From Anaerococcus sp. (GTDB lineage Bacteria > Bacillota > Clostridia > Tissierellales > Peptoniphilaceae), in NCBI GenBank assembly GCA_030532385.1, contig JAUNLG010000011.1:1-33352 (forward strand): DNA of 33,352 bases, given 5' to 3'. Shown here piece after piece: positions 1-8,400 of the stretch; within the stretch, counting starts at the first letter, position 1, and each line of letters begins with the position of its first letter. Under the pieces are notes generated by a model. That model was not told the origin of the DNA. It saw only the letters and a list, made by a program, of their open reading frames with translations, and searched no databases. A program made the position numbers and the translations under genes.

Positions 1-1
1 A

Positions 2-142
2 GAAGAAGATAAAAAAGAAGACAAAAAAGACGGCGTAAAAGCACCAGCTAAAAACGCTAAAACAGGTGTTGTAGGTCTTACAGGAGTTGCAGGAATCTTA
101 GCAGCAGCTTCAGTTGCTTACGCAGCAAGCAAAAGAAAATAA
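2..142 (+). CDS. C-terminal end of a cell-wall-anchored surface protein (5' end outside window)
   Basis: The frame is open from the window edge to a TAA and gives 46 residues. It starts with a Lys/Glu/Asp-rich stretch, then has KNAKTG, a hydrophobic segment of about 20 residues (VVGLTGVAGILAAASVAYAA) and a basic SKRK tail. That order (motif, membrane segment, positive tail) is the layout of a sortase cell-wall sorting signal, but the pentapeptide reads NAKTG rather than LPxTG. The protein is therefore probably a surface protein anchored by a sortase that tolerates a non-canonical motif, or simply membrane-tethered. The body of the protein lies outside the window, so no function can be given. 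Two stem-loops follow it, at 151-184 and 213-240. Confidence 0.7.
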   Translation, partial: EEDKKEDKKDGVKAPAKNAKTGVVGLTGVAGILAAASVAYAASKRK

Positions 143-150
143 TTAAATAG

Positions 151-184
151 AAGTCGTTTTAAGAGTGCACTCTAAGACTTTTAA
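151..184 (+). terminator. Stem-loop behind the partial surface-protein gene
   Basis: A perfect 12-base palindrome AGAGTGCACTCT (162-173) sits between AAGTC (151-155) and GACTT, and a short T-run follows. It could be a terminator or a 3'-end stabiliser for the upstream gene. The T-run is short, so termination may depend on the next hairpin at 213-240. Confidence 0.4.
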
Positions 185-212
185 ATAAGAAAACACCGCG
201 GTACTCACTAAT

Positions 213-240
213 AAAGAGCCTCCCTATGGGGGCTCTTTTA
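213..240. terminator. Bidirectional rho-independent terminator
   Basis: AAAGAGCC (213-220) pairs with GGCTCTTT (231-238), and a CCC/GGG extension around a TAT loop lengthens the stem. T-runs lie on both strands, so the hairpin can end transcripts of the plus-strand surface-protein gene and of the minus-strand endolysin gene whose stop codon is 30 bases away. Confidence 0.85.
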
Positions 241-269
241 TTATGCCTTCTTTCCTAAACTCTTATCTT

Positions 270-953
270 TTATCTATTTATTTCAATCCAGGCTCCTCCC
301 TTAAGCTTTGAAATAGCTACATACCTTCTTAGCCCTGACCTAAGAGCAATATAAGAGATCCAAACATAGCCCTCATTTTCTAAGATTTGATCAAAATAAA
401 TTACATCATTTAATCCATACTGGGCAACAATCCTTGCCCTAAGTGAGGGAGCGCTTCTTACATTGCTAACAGCTTTAACAAGGCCCCATCCCTTAGTAAA
501 CCTTATCTTACCTTGACCTTTTGGCCTAAAATATCTTTCCCTAGGGCCTCGCTTTCTTTCCAAAAAGTATCCTATATATGAATTTTCATCATTTATAGAA
601 ACACCCCTATTGGTGTAGTTGCAGTGGATTATGGAATCTTTCCTTAAAAAAATTCCTGTATGGCCATTGGGCCCAAGACTTTTTCCCTCTTCTCCTCTTA
701 TAAATATGTCCCCAGGCCTAATATCATCATATGAGTAGACTTCATCAAGGGCCTTGCCCCTTAGCTTATAAAGGGTCTCTGTATTGCCAATCCTTGTAGT
801 TTTTGGCAAAAATCCCCCAGCTATAAGACTATAATAGACAAAAGATGAGCAATCATAATAATTAGGTCCAAGCCTTTGAGGGTAGGCCATGCTATAGGCC
901 ACCCTCTTATGCTTAGACTTAGCAAAATCTAGCATTTGCTTAATATTTCCCAT
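270..953 (-). CDS. Phage-type endolysin: Amidase_5 (NlpC/P60-like) plus SH3_5 domain
   Basis: This 227-residue peptidoglycan hydrolase has no signal peptide. Residues about 5-145 match the bacteriophage Amidase_5 family, an NlpC/P60-like cysteine peptidase/amidase fold. The catalytic Cys35 lies in YDCSSFVYYSL after the typical RLGPNYYDCSS lead-in, His98 lies in GPNGHTGIFL, and His110 or Asn112 (IIHCNY) may be the third polar residue. Residues about 155-215 form an SH3_5 wall-binding domain (NVRSAPS, GYVWISY, RRYVAI). The start codon follows a strong AGGAGG whose bases overlap the stop codon of the small upstream gene (962-1087), so translation is probably coupled. Lacking an export signal, the enzyme would need a holin-like route or lysis to reach the wall. 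It may be a phage relic or a domesticated hydrolase. The exact bond cut cannot be told from the sequence. Confidence 0.88.
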   Translation of the reverse strand: MGNIKQMLDFAKSKHKRVAYSMAYPQRLGPNYYDCSSFVYYSLIAGGFLPKTTRIGNTETLYKLRGKALDEVYSYDDIRPGDIFIRGEEGKSLGPNGHTGIFLRKDSIIHCNYTNRGVSINDENSYIGYFLERKRGPRERYFRPKGQGKIRFTKGWGLVKAVSNVRSAPSLRARIVAQYGLNDVIYFDQILENEGYVWISYIALRSGLRRYVAISKLKGGAWIEINR

Positions 954-961
954 GTATCCTC

Positions 962-1087
962 CTACTTTTCCTTGATTTCCTTTATTTCTAAAAGAATCCT
1001 ATCAATTTTTCCATCTATCCTAAATATTAGGATTAGACAAATGGCTATTGGAAAGCCAAGTTCGCTTACAATCTTGAATATGTCCAT
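962..1087 (-). CDS. YvrJ-family small membrane protein, holin-like position
   Basis: This 41-residue protein begins MDIFKIVSELGFPIAICLIL. It has one membrane segment (about residues 9-22), then RIDGKIDRILLEIKEIKEK, a charged amphipathic tail. The GFPI...LL..R.E/D.K.D pattern is that of the YvrJ family. In Bacillus subtilis yvrJ lies next to the genes of the sigma factor SigO (from memory). Here too a sigma-factor gene lies close by, divergently oriented, and an endolysin gene follows directly. By size and place the protein could act as a holin-like pore or membrane anchor; that is inference. The ATG has a poor ribosome binding site, and an 8-bp stem-loop (1101-1119) sits just upstream of it. 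No better in-frame start was found. Confidence 0.75.
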   Translation of the reverse strand: MDIFKIVSELGFPIAICLILIFRIDGKIDRILLEIKEIKEK

Positions 1088-1440
1088 ACTTGTATAGGCT
1101 TTTTCTACAAGGTAGAAAATCTTCTTATCAATTGATGATTAGCTGATTTCCAAAGATCAAAATCCATGAATTGTTAAGAAAGTGCGCCACTCCTTTCTTT
1201 TGTTATTTTGCCTAAGTTTTTTCTAAAACTTAGAAAAAACACCTCCTTTCATTAGTAGATAGAAAAAATATTAGGTCTTTCCCGATTATCCCTAAGGGCT
1301 TTTAGGCAAATTTTTAAGGGTCCTAGGGCCTTTAAGCTTAAAATCTAGGCCTTCTTAGGCCCTTTAGCCAATTAAACTTTTTGATAAAAATGAGTTATTA
1401 TAGTCTTGTCGACATAAAGGGCCCTTGGAAAGGGAAAATT
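1088..1440. other. Divergent intergenic region between the lysis-like unit and the sigma-factor gene
   Basis: No convincing gene was found in these 353 bases. They hold three stem-loops: TTTTCTAC/GTAGAAAA at 1101-1119 (loop AAG), CTAAGTTTT/AAAACTTAG at 1212-1233 (loop TTCT), and GGGCCT/AGGCCC at 1326-1362. Two AGGAG-type ribosome binding site sequences face left, near 1190 and 1245, each followed only by frames of about 20 codons, which may be the remains of small genes. A TTG at 1381 is in frame with the sigma factor but lacks a ribosome binding site. Promoters for both directions must lie here, but no clear pair of -35/-10 boxes was found. Confidence 0.5.
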
Positions 1441-1962
1441 ATGAATATAAAAGATGATGCACAAAGACTTATGAAAGCCTACAGACCCTTACTTATTAGC
1501 CTTGTAAAAAAATATGGGGCCTATGAAGAAGATGAAGCCATGGATGTGGCTAGGATGATCCTTATAGATTCTATAGAAATCTATGATGAGAAAAAAGGAA
1601 CTTTTGGCAACTTCCTAAAGCTAAGGCTTAACTATTATTTCCTAGATCTTGGCAAAAAACCTAGGGTATCTTCCTTGTATGAGAAAAATCCAGCAGGAGA
1701 GGAGATGATTGACCTATTGGAAGAGCCAAGTGATATGGAGAAAGAATTTTATATAAAAAATAGAAATGACCTCCTTATGACCTATGTTAATAGGCTTGAT
1801 GAGCTTGATAGGATGATAATTATTGGGAAATTTTTTGACAGGCTTACTAATAAAAAGCTTGGCCAAGAATTAAATATTTCACCAAAGACTGTTGCCAACA
1901 GGCAAAGCCTTGCCCTAGCTAAGCTTAGGAGGATGATGGATAGGAGGGACTTTGACCTATAA
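1441..1962 (+). CDS. Small sigma-70 family RNA polymerase sigma factor
   Basis: This 173-residue protein has sigma region 2 in about residues 10-72 (DEAMDVARMILIDSIEIYDE, then GTFGNFLKLRLNYYFLDL, the usual core-binding/-10 region pattern). After an acidic linker, region 4 lies in about 105-168 with a helix-turn-helix (NKKLGQELNISPKTVANRQS). The ATG at 1441 was chosen because AAAGGGA lies 5-11 bases upstream; an in-frame TTG at 1381 would add 20 residues but has no ribosome binding site. Such short factors often control a few local genes, for example UviA/TcdR-type regulators of bacteriocin, toxin or lysis genes. The neighbours here are the divergent YvrJ/endolysin pair and, 104 bases downstream on the same strand, the sortase cluster; either could be its target. 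No terminator separates it from the sortases. Confidence 0.82.
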   Translation: MNIKDDAQRLMKAYRPLLISLVKKYGAYEEDEAMDVARMILIDSIEIYDEKKGTFGNFLKLRLNYYFLDLGKKPRVSSLYEKNPAGEEMIDLLEEPSDMEKEFYIKNRNDLLMTYVNRLDELDRMIIIGKFFDRLTNKKLGQELNISPKTVANRQSLALAKLRRMMDRRDFDL

Positions 1963-2065
1963 TTGCTATAAAATATATAAGAAATTGCAAATTTTCTTGA
2001 AATTTAGTATTATTTAACTAATAGATTTTTACTTTATTTAAAATATCAAATTATAAGAGGAGATT

Positions 2066-2959
2066 ATGAAAAAAAAGAAAAGAGCCAAAAAGAACCAATG
2101 GATCTTTAGGGGAATCTTCCTCTTAGGTTTGCTTATCCTTACATATCCTATTATTTCAGACCTATACTATAGGGTGGATGTCAAAGAAGAGATTACAGAC
2201 TTTGATAGCCAGAAGGATAAGCTTGACCAAGAAGAGATTGATAGGAGGATGGGGCTAGCCAAAGCCTTCAATGACTCCTTGGTAAACTCCATTACAGAAG
2301 ATCCTTATACCAAAGAAAACCACGAAAAGGGCAGGGCAGAATATGCCAGGATGCTTGAAATCCATGAGAAAATCGGCCACGTGGAAGTGCCAAAGATTGC
2401 CCAAGACCTACCGATCTATGCGGGAACTAGTGAACAAATCCTTCAAAAAGGCGTAGGCCATCTTGAGGGAACCAGCCTTCCTATAGGAGGCAACTCTACC
2501 CACACAGTCCTTACTGCCCACTCAGGCCTACCTGAAAAAAGGCTTTTTACAGAACTTAGTAGCCTTAAGCTTGGGGATAAGTTTTATATCCACAATATCA
2601 ACGAAACCCTAGCCTACCAGGTTGACCAAATCAAGGTCATAGAGCCTACAAACTTTGATGACCTTCTTGTTGAACCAGGCCATGACTATGCTACCCTTCT
2701 AACATGTACTCCAATAATGATCAACTCCCACAGGCTCATAGTAAGGGGCCACAGGATCCCTTATGTCAAGGCTGTTGATGAAGAGCTGATGAAAGATGAA
2801 AAGACCAACTACCTTTATAGGTCACTCTTCTTTGTAGCATTAATCCTAATTTTGATCCTTCTTATAATCCTAATTAAGCAAATTAGGAAAAATAGAAAGA
2901 CTGAAGCAAGGATAAAAAGCCTAGAGAACAAAGACCAAGAGGCCAGCCATGAAAGTTAA
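2066..2959 (+). CDS. srtC: Class C (pilus) sortase, copy 1
   Basis: This 297-residue membrane transpeptidase joins pilin subunits by cutting their sorting motif and linking it to a lysine. It has an N-terminal membrane segment at about 12-31, a lid motif DPY at 79-81 (the class C autoinhibitory lid), catalytic His152 in TAHSGL, Cys214 in TLLTCTP and Arg223 in NSHRLIVRGHR, then a second membrane segment at about 252-270 with a basic tail. The two-membrane topology and the lid identify class C. The usual AHRG at the histidine reads AHSG here. The start is an ATG after an AGAGGAG-type ribosome binding site. The gene overlaps the next sortase by 11 bases and shares its residue spacing exactly, so the two are tandem paralogues. 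Confidence 0.95.
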   Translation: MKKKKRAKKNQWIFRGIFLLGLLILTYPIISDLYYRVDVKEEITDFDSQKDKLDQEEIDRRMGLAKAFNDSLVNSITEDPYTKENHEKGRAEYARMLEIHEKIGHVEVPKIAQDLPIYAGTSEQILQKGVGHLEGTSLPIGGNSTHTVLTAHSGLPEKRLFTELSSLKLGDKFYIHNINETLAYQVDQIKVIEPTNFDDLLVEPGHDYATLLTCTPIMINSHRLIVRGHRIPYVKAVDEELMKDEKTNYLYRSLFFVALILILILLIILIKQIRKNRKTEARIKSLENKDQEASHES

Positions 2960-3818
2960 GCATAAAAAAGATAGGGGCAATTGGATCTTTATCTCAATCT
3001 TTATCCTAGGCTTTCTCTTTACCATCTATCCACTTATAAGCCAGTGGTATTATAGGGTAGATTCATCAAAGGATATAAATAACTTTGAAGAAGAAGTAAA
3101 GCAAATAGACAAAGAAGATATTGCAAAAAGAATAGACCTAGCCAAGGCCTACAACTCAACCCTAACAGACCTTAATGTCAAAGACCCCTTTAGCAAGGAA
3201 GATAAGGAAGAGGGCATAAGGGAGTATGCAAGGATGCTTCAAATAAAAGAGCTTATAGGCCATGTTGAAATTCCAAAAATTGCAGAAGATATACCAATCT
3301 ATGCTGGAACAAGCGAGGAGATTCTTCAAAAAGGGGCAGGCCACCTTGAAGGAACCAGCCTTCCTGTAGGAGGAGAAGCAAGCCATACAGTAATCACAGC
3401 CCACAGGGGTCTTGCTGATAAGACCCTCTTTAGAAACCTAGACCAAGTAAGGTATGGGGACATCTTCTATATCCACTATATAGGAGGAGTCCTAGCCTAC
3501 GAAGTAGACAAGATAGAAGTAATAGAACCGACAGATATAGACAAAGTATTGGTAAAAGAAAGTAGGGATCTTGCAACCTTATTAACCTGCACCCCTTACA
3601 TGATCAACTCCCACAGGCTTTTAGTCACAGGCCATAGGGTAGACTACACCGAACCTGTAGTAGAGACCAACCTCCCATGGAAGGGCCTTTACCCAGACTG
3701 GTTCCAGCTTTGCCTAATCTTGATACCAATAATCTTAATCTTACTCTACGCCTACCTAGGCCAGGTAAGAAAATCAAAGATTCTTGGAGAAAGGGAGAGT
3801 AAACTTGAAGAAAAATAA
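2949..3818 (+). CDS. srtC: Class C (pilus) sortase, copy 2
   Basis: At 289 residues this is a close paralogue of the preceding sortase; by eye more than half of the residues match. The membrane segment is at about 11-31, the lid is DPF at 79-81, catalytic residues are His152 (TAHRGL), Cys214 (TLLTCTPYMIN) and Arg223 (SHRLLVTGHR), and the C-terminal membrane segment is at about 252-270. The identical numbering of lid and active site in both proteins points to a fairly recent gene duplication. Its start overlaps the end of copy 1, and its end overlaps the start of copy 3, so the three should be translated from one message. Which pilin each copy handles cannot be read from the sequence. Confidence 0.95.
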   Translation: MKVKHKKDRGNWIFISIFILGFLFTIYPLISQWYYRVDSSKDINNFEEEVKQIDKEDIAKRIDLAKAYNSTLTDLNVKDPFSKEDKEEGIREYARMLQIKELIGHVEIPKIAEDIPIYAGTSEEILQKGAGHLEGTSLPVGGEASHTVITAHRGLADKTLFRNLDQVRYGDIFYIHYIGGVLAYEVDKIEVIEPTDIDKVLVKESRDLATLLTCTPYMINSHRLLVTGHRVDYTEPVVETNLPWKGLYPDWFQLCLILIPIILILLYAYLGQVRKSKILGERESKLEEK

Positions 3819-4695
3819 AAGTCTAAAAAAGACCCTGGGCTTCATATTTATAATAATAGGCATAAGCCTTCCCCTCCTAGCCTTCTTCTCCATGTCCTAT
3901 AGAAATCTTTTAGCAGAAAAAAACTATAAGGCCTATGTAGAAGAGAAGAAAAAAATAAGTGAGGAAGAAAAACAAAGGGAACAAGAATTTATAGACACCT
4001 ACCAAAAAACCAACGAAAAGGCAGACCAGGGCATAGTAGATCCCTTTGAAGTAGAAGACTTTAAGGGGGACTACCCTGATGGAATCAATATGGATGAACC
4101 CTTTGCCTACCTTAGGATACCAAAGCTAGACAAACACATGCCCATCTACCTAGATGCAACCGACAAAAACCTAGCCCGTGGTCTAGGCCAAATTGCAGGA
4201 ACTAGCCTACCTGTAGGAGGAGTAGGCAATAGGTCAGTCATAGCAGGCCACAGGGGCTGGTGGGGGGATACCATGTTCTTATACATCCACACCCTAAAGC
4301 CCAATGACAGGATCTATATTGACAAAAATGGCAAGACCATGACCTATGAAGTAGCCTCCTTTGAAGTCATAGACCCTAGCCAGTGGCAAAAGCTCTTGCC
4401 GGTAGGAGGAGAGGACATGATAACCCTCCTAACCTGTGAGCCCTTTGCCCCACCAAGACCTTTTAGGCTTTTGGTAAATGCAAAAAGGCTAGCAAGTGAG
4501 ATGGAAGTGGTAGAAGAAAGCCCATATATCCTAGAAACTCCTGCCAAAATCGAACTAATAGAAGAAGACCAAGATAAGGATAAGACCAACACAACCACAA
4601 GAAGGGTAAACCTTGCCCTTTATGCCATAACCTTTATCCTAATCCTAGGCTTGGTCTTTACCCTAGGCAAATTTATCAAATATCTTTTAAGCTAA
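3805..4695 (+). CDS. srtC: Class C-like sortase, divergent copy 3
   Basis: This 296-residue protein starts at a TTG (3805) with AAAGGGAG about 8 bases upstream. Another TTG at 3784 would add seven residues but has no ribosome binding site. It has an N-terminal membrane segment at about 10-30, a Lys/Glu-rich helix, DPF at 79-81 as a likely lid, catalytic His149 in AGHRGWW, Cys211 in TLLTCEP and Arg221 (or Arg218) in PPRPFRLLV, and a C-terminal membrane segment at about 270-290. The TCEP motif and the proline-rich APPRPF stretch after the cysteine differ from the TCTP of the first two copies. It probably recognises a different substrate or performs a different step, for example attaching the tip or base subunit. 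A terminator follows directly. Confidence 0.92.
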   Translation: MKKNKSLKKTLGFIFIIIGISLPLLAFFSMSYRNLLAEKNYKAYVEEKKKISEEEKQREQEFIDTYQKTNEKADQGIVDPFEVEDFKGDYPDGINMDEPFAYLRIPKLDKHMPIYLDATDKNLARGLGQIAGTSLPVGGVGNRSVIAGHRGWWGDTMFLYIHTLKPNDRIYIDKNGKTMTYEVASFEVIDPSQWQKLLPVGGEDMITLLTCEPFAPPRPFRLLVNAKRLASEMEVVEESPYILETPAKIELIEEDQDKDKTNTTTRRVNLALYAITFILILGLVFTLGKFIKYLLS

Positions 4696-4696
4696 A

Positions 4697-4725
4697 AACT
4701 TCTCCCCTTAAGGGGGAGTTTTTTC
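4697..4725 (+). terminator. Terminator of the sortase operon
   Basis: CTCCCC (4702-4707) pairs imperfectly with GGGGGAG (4712-4718) around TTAA, followed by a run of six T. It lies directly behind the third sortase gene and separates the sortase transcript from the adhesin/pilin transcript. Confidence 0.8.
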
Positions 4726-5124
4726 TTGGAAAAATTGACCCTGGCATAAAAAATACCTAAAAATATAAAGATAGGGAAAAATTGACAAAGATAAATAAGA
4801 TTTTTATTAAGATAGGCAAAAGCAATCGAGGAAATTTTTCCCATGTAAGTATGGAACCTAAGTCAAAACAAAAAATATACAAATAATACAAACATAAACG
4901 ATCAAAATATCAAAATCCTCCGCCAAATATGACTAAAGTCAAGGAAAATATGAAGAAAATTTTTAGAAATATCGGGAATTTAATCTAAAAAATAAGACTT
5001 GCAATATATATAAACTTTTTTATATTTTAATAAATGTTCAAATTCCAACCTTTAACCTGGATAAAAAATTAAAATTAAAAGAAATTTTAGGTATATTGAC
5101 AAATCTTAAAAGGCTCTCAAAAAT
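4726..5124. other. AT-rich non-coding gap upstream of the adhesin promoter
   Basis: About 400 bases with no open frame of note on either strand. Poly-A and poly-T tracts are frequent (for example 4990-5070), as in an upstream region that bends or binds regulators. A TTGACA at 5096-5101 has no matching -10 box at 16-18 bases. No riboswitch consensus could be matched with confidence. Confidence 0.5.
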
Positions 5125-5153
5125 TTGATATAAAAACAAATTTAGTATATAAT
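5125..5153 (+). promoter_or_regulatory. Sigma-A type promoter for the adhesin/pilin operon
   Basis: TTGATA (5125-5130), a 17-base spacer and TATAAT (5148-5153) match the consensus closely. Transcription would begin near 5160, giving an untranslated leader of about 300 bases before the adhesin ATG. Confidence 0.75.
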
Positions 5154-5159
5154 GTGAAT

Positions 5160-5458
5160 ATAAGATGTAGATATATATAAGGTTACTAAGAAGATAGAAA
5201 AATCTTATAGATCATTATTAAGCAAAACATATAGTAACCTTCTACAGGACAGATAGACATACATATTTTTAAGTTTAATATCAAGCTGGGTCCATCAATA
5301 TTACTTAGGATCCTACTTATTAGCTTCTTATCTGTTATTATTATCAATTATTTTATTAGCATTTAAGCAAAATTTTGTAAGTCTTTTTATCCTTTATCAA
5401 GAAATTTCGCCAAAAATCGTATGTACAAGAGTCATAAATTTAAGTAAAGGAGGATCTG
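5160..5458 (+). promoter_or_regulatory. Long structured 5' leader of the giant adhesin gene
   Basis: The predicted leader holds a perfect 10-bp inverted repeat, AAGGTTACTA (5179-5188) and TAGTAACCTT (5232-5241), enclosing 43 bases that themselves contain AAGAT...ATCTT. A second stem, GGGTCC with GGATCC, lies near 5287-5313. The leader ends with a strong ribosome binding site, AAAGGAGG (5446-5453), five bases from the ATG. The repeat could be an RNA stem-loop or a DNA binding site. No known riboswitch class was recognised. Confidence 0.5.
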
Positions 5459-8400
5459 ATGAAAAAACGATTGAACAAAATAATGTCAGCTTTGATGGCC
5501 ATCTTTATGGTCTTAGAAGTCATAACGCCATCTTTTGTGGCATTTGCACAAGAAGAGGAGACCGATACATACACAATATTAGGCTTAAGTGAAAAATATG
5601 AGAAAGATCAGGATTCCTATTTTTCATTAGATCTTGCAACAAGGATTGACAAAGAAAACCTTGATAGTAAAGATCAGATAAGCTTTGCCCTAAAGGCACC
5701 GGCTGATCTAAGTAAGCTTAGCCTAATAGTAAGAGAGGATTTTGACCTATTTGATGATAAGTCCTACTATGATGACCTAGCCTATGCAAGTGAAGACTTC
5801 GATAAGCTAGGCCAAGCCTTCCTAGACCAAGGTCTAAGGCCTGATATATCCCTAGTAGAAGAAGATGGCCTTTATAGGATAGCCAACAATGTAGACCAAG
5901 TTTATATCAAAGAAAACTTTGGTCCATCCTATAAGGCCTACTCCTTTGATGTAGTAGAGAACTTTGACTTTGCTACTAATTCAATCGCCAAAGACATTGA
6001 AGGCCATGAGGGTGAGAAGATCTTTAACTTTACCTTTAAGCTAGTAGATCTTCTAAATAGTGAAGATAAGATGCTAAGCCTATATAAAGAAGAGCTTACA
6101 CCAGTATCTATCAACCACCAAGGAGACCTTCTAGGAGCAATCTTTGATGAAAGTACCTATAGCCTATATAGGGCAGAATCAATCTTTAATGAAGTAGATT
6201 CATCCCTAGCCTATAAGCAAGAAGAAGCCAATAAAGATCAAACTTTAACTGAAGAGACTCCAACTGAAGAACCTAGCGATGATACTCCAAGTGAAGATCT
6301 TCCTAGCGAAGAAATACCTAGTGAAGATACTTCAAAAGAAGAAGCAAGCACAGATTCTCCAAGTGAGGAAAGTCCAAGCGAGCAAACTCCTAGTGAAGAG
6401 ATTCCTTCTGAAGAAAACTTAAGCGAAAAGGCTCCAGAAGAAACTCAAGGCTTAGAAGAAAGCCAAACTGAAATAATCACAGGAGAAAGCAAAGAGGAAA
6501 GTTTAAATACTGAGTCCCTAGACCAAGATCTAGTAGATGAAGAAACTTCCGATAACTTAGTTGAAGAAAGCCCACTAAGCCCAAAAGAAGAGCTTATCCC
6601 ATCCAATAAGGACACAGAAGATAAGATTACTAGCCTTAGAGATGAGCTTTTAGGAGCAAATACTTCTAGTAAAGATCAAAGCCTAGAGGAAAATCAAAGT
6701 ACAAATGATTCTTTCTTAGATAGAAACAACCTCCTAGGCCAAAGCGTTAGTCCTATAAGCATTATAGAAAAATCCCTAGATCAAACTAATATCCTAAGTG
6801 AAAATGAAAAGGGAGAGAAGATTTTTGACCTAAATCTTCCTATAAGTTTAAATCCAAGTCAAGAAAGCCCACTAAACAAAGGCTTTAGCTTTGACTTAAC
6901 CTTAGATGATGACCTAAACGCCAAGGACCTTCCTATAAATGACTTAGTAGATGAAAGTGGCAAGGTGCTAGCAAAAGGAGTCTATCTTCCATTAGAAAAT
7001 ATCATAAGATATGAACTTCTAGAAGAGATTCTAGAAAGTAAGAACCTTGTTATAAGCCAAAAGCTAAATATAAATGAGGGAGCTTTCCCAAAAACTATAG
7101 ATGGCCTAGGCCTAAGAGTAGGAGATGACCATCAAAAGCTAGACCCACTTAGCCTAGAAGAAGATATATTTAATGCTACAAGCCTTGAAATATCAAAAGA
7201 AGAGATTCCACAAGCGCTTGGAGCAGGAGAGATGGCAAGTGATTGGCAAAGTAAGACCTTTAGACTTACTACAAGTGTAGCTCTTAAGGCAAGCAATCTC
7301 CTACCAATCCCTCAAGGTTGGTACTTTGATATAAAGCTAGATGACTACCTAAGTGCCAAAGACCAAGATGGAAGTCCTCTACCAATAAATCCACTAAAAG
7401 ATAGTAATGGAAATACTATAGCAGAAGGTGTCTATGATGAGAATAATCACTTGATTAGATATACCTTCAACCAAGCTATAAGTACTAATATGGACCTTCC
7501 TATAAACCAAGATTTAAAATTTAGAAATATTGATCAAAATACCCAATTTCCAATTTATATATCCGGCATAGCCATAGTCCCAAAATCCATGGCAGCTCAA
7601 GCCATGGATCCTATAAAAATTGAGGCGAATGATACAAGAGATATTATAGAATCATCTTTCCCACAAGCTCAAATAGGGGATCAAGTATCAGATTCTATCC
7701 TAAGTCAATCTTATCCATATAAGCTTGAAGTTCATTCTGAGCAAAAGTTGCTAGAAGCGACAAGTCATACACCTGCAATTATTGGACCAGGGTCAGATAA
7801 TATGAAATTGGAAGTAATGTGGGACTTTACCATAGATACTTCAATCCTAAAAGGCCTTGACCCAAGCCTTGGCCTTGATTATATCTATTTCACAATATTT
7901 GGATCATATAAACAAGGACTAGATAAATTTAAATACAAGATTACGACTAATAAGGATGACTTAGATACTTATACTGACTATAAAACTAATGTTACAGGAA
8001 ACAGAAGTTTGATGTATACCACAAGTAGTAGTCCAGATATTAAAGTGCCTGTATCTAATACAATGCCTGACACCTACTACATTAGGGTCCTTGCTCCAAT
8101 AAAAAGTGGAGAATTCGATAGGCACCCTTATTACTCAATGGGACTTAGGATAAGCCCAAGTACCAACTATATTGCTAATTTATTAGAAAAATTACAGGCT
8201 TATATAGATTCACATCCATTCTTAATACCTATAGTATCAGGGCTTGAGCTAGCTAACAAATTAGCTTCAAAGAACTTTAACCTATCAGAGAGAATGTATG
8301 TAGCAGAAACTGGCCTAAATAATAAGCTTACTGATGAAAATTTCTACTATGATAATTCAAGAACCATAGTTTCAGAAAGAGTTCCTACTAGAAGTAGGTG

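Noticed and set aside
4820-4870. Possible cyclic di-GMP riboswitch (AGGCAAAAGC followed by a hairpin) upstream of the adhesin
   Set aside because: The second conserved half and tetraloop-receptor parts could not be matched, and the segment lies upstream of the good promoter at 5125-5153, so it would not be in the transcript.
5179-5241. Invertible promoter switch suggested by the 10-bp inverted repeat
   Set aside because: The promoter at 5125-5153 lies outside the repeat, the enclosed 43 bases hold no promoter, and no recombinase gene is near. An RNA stem or binding site is more likely.
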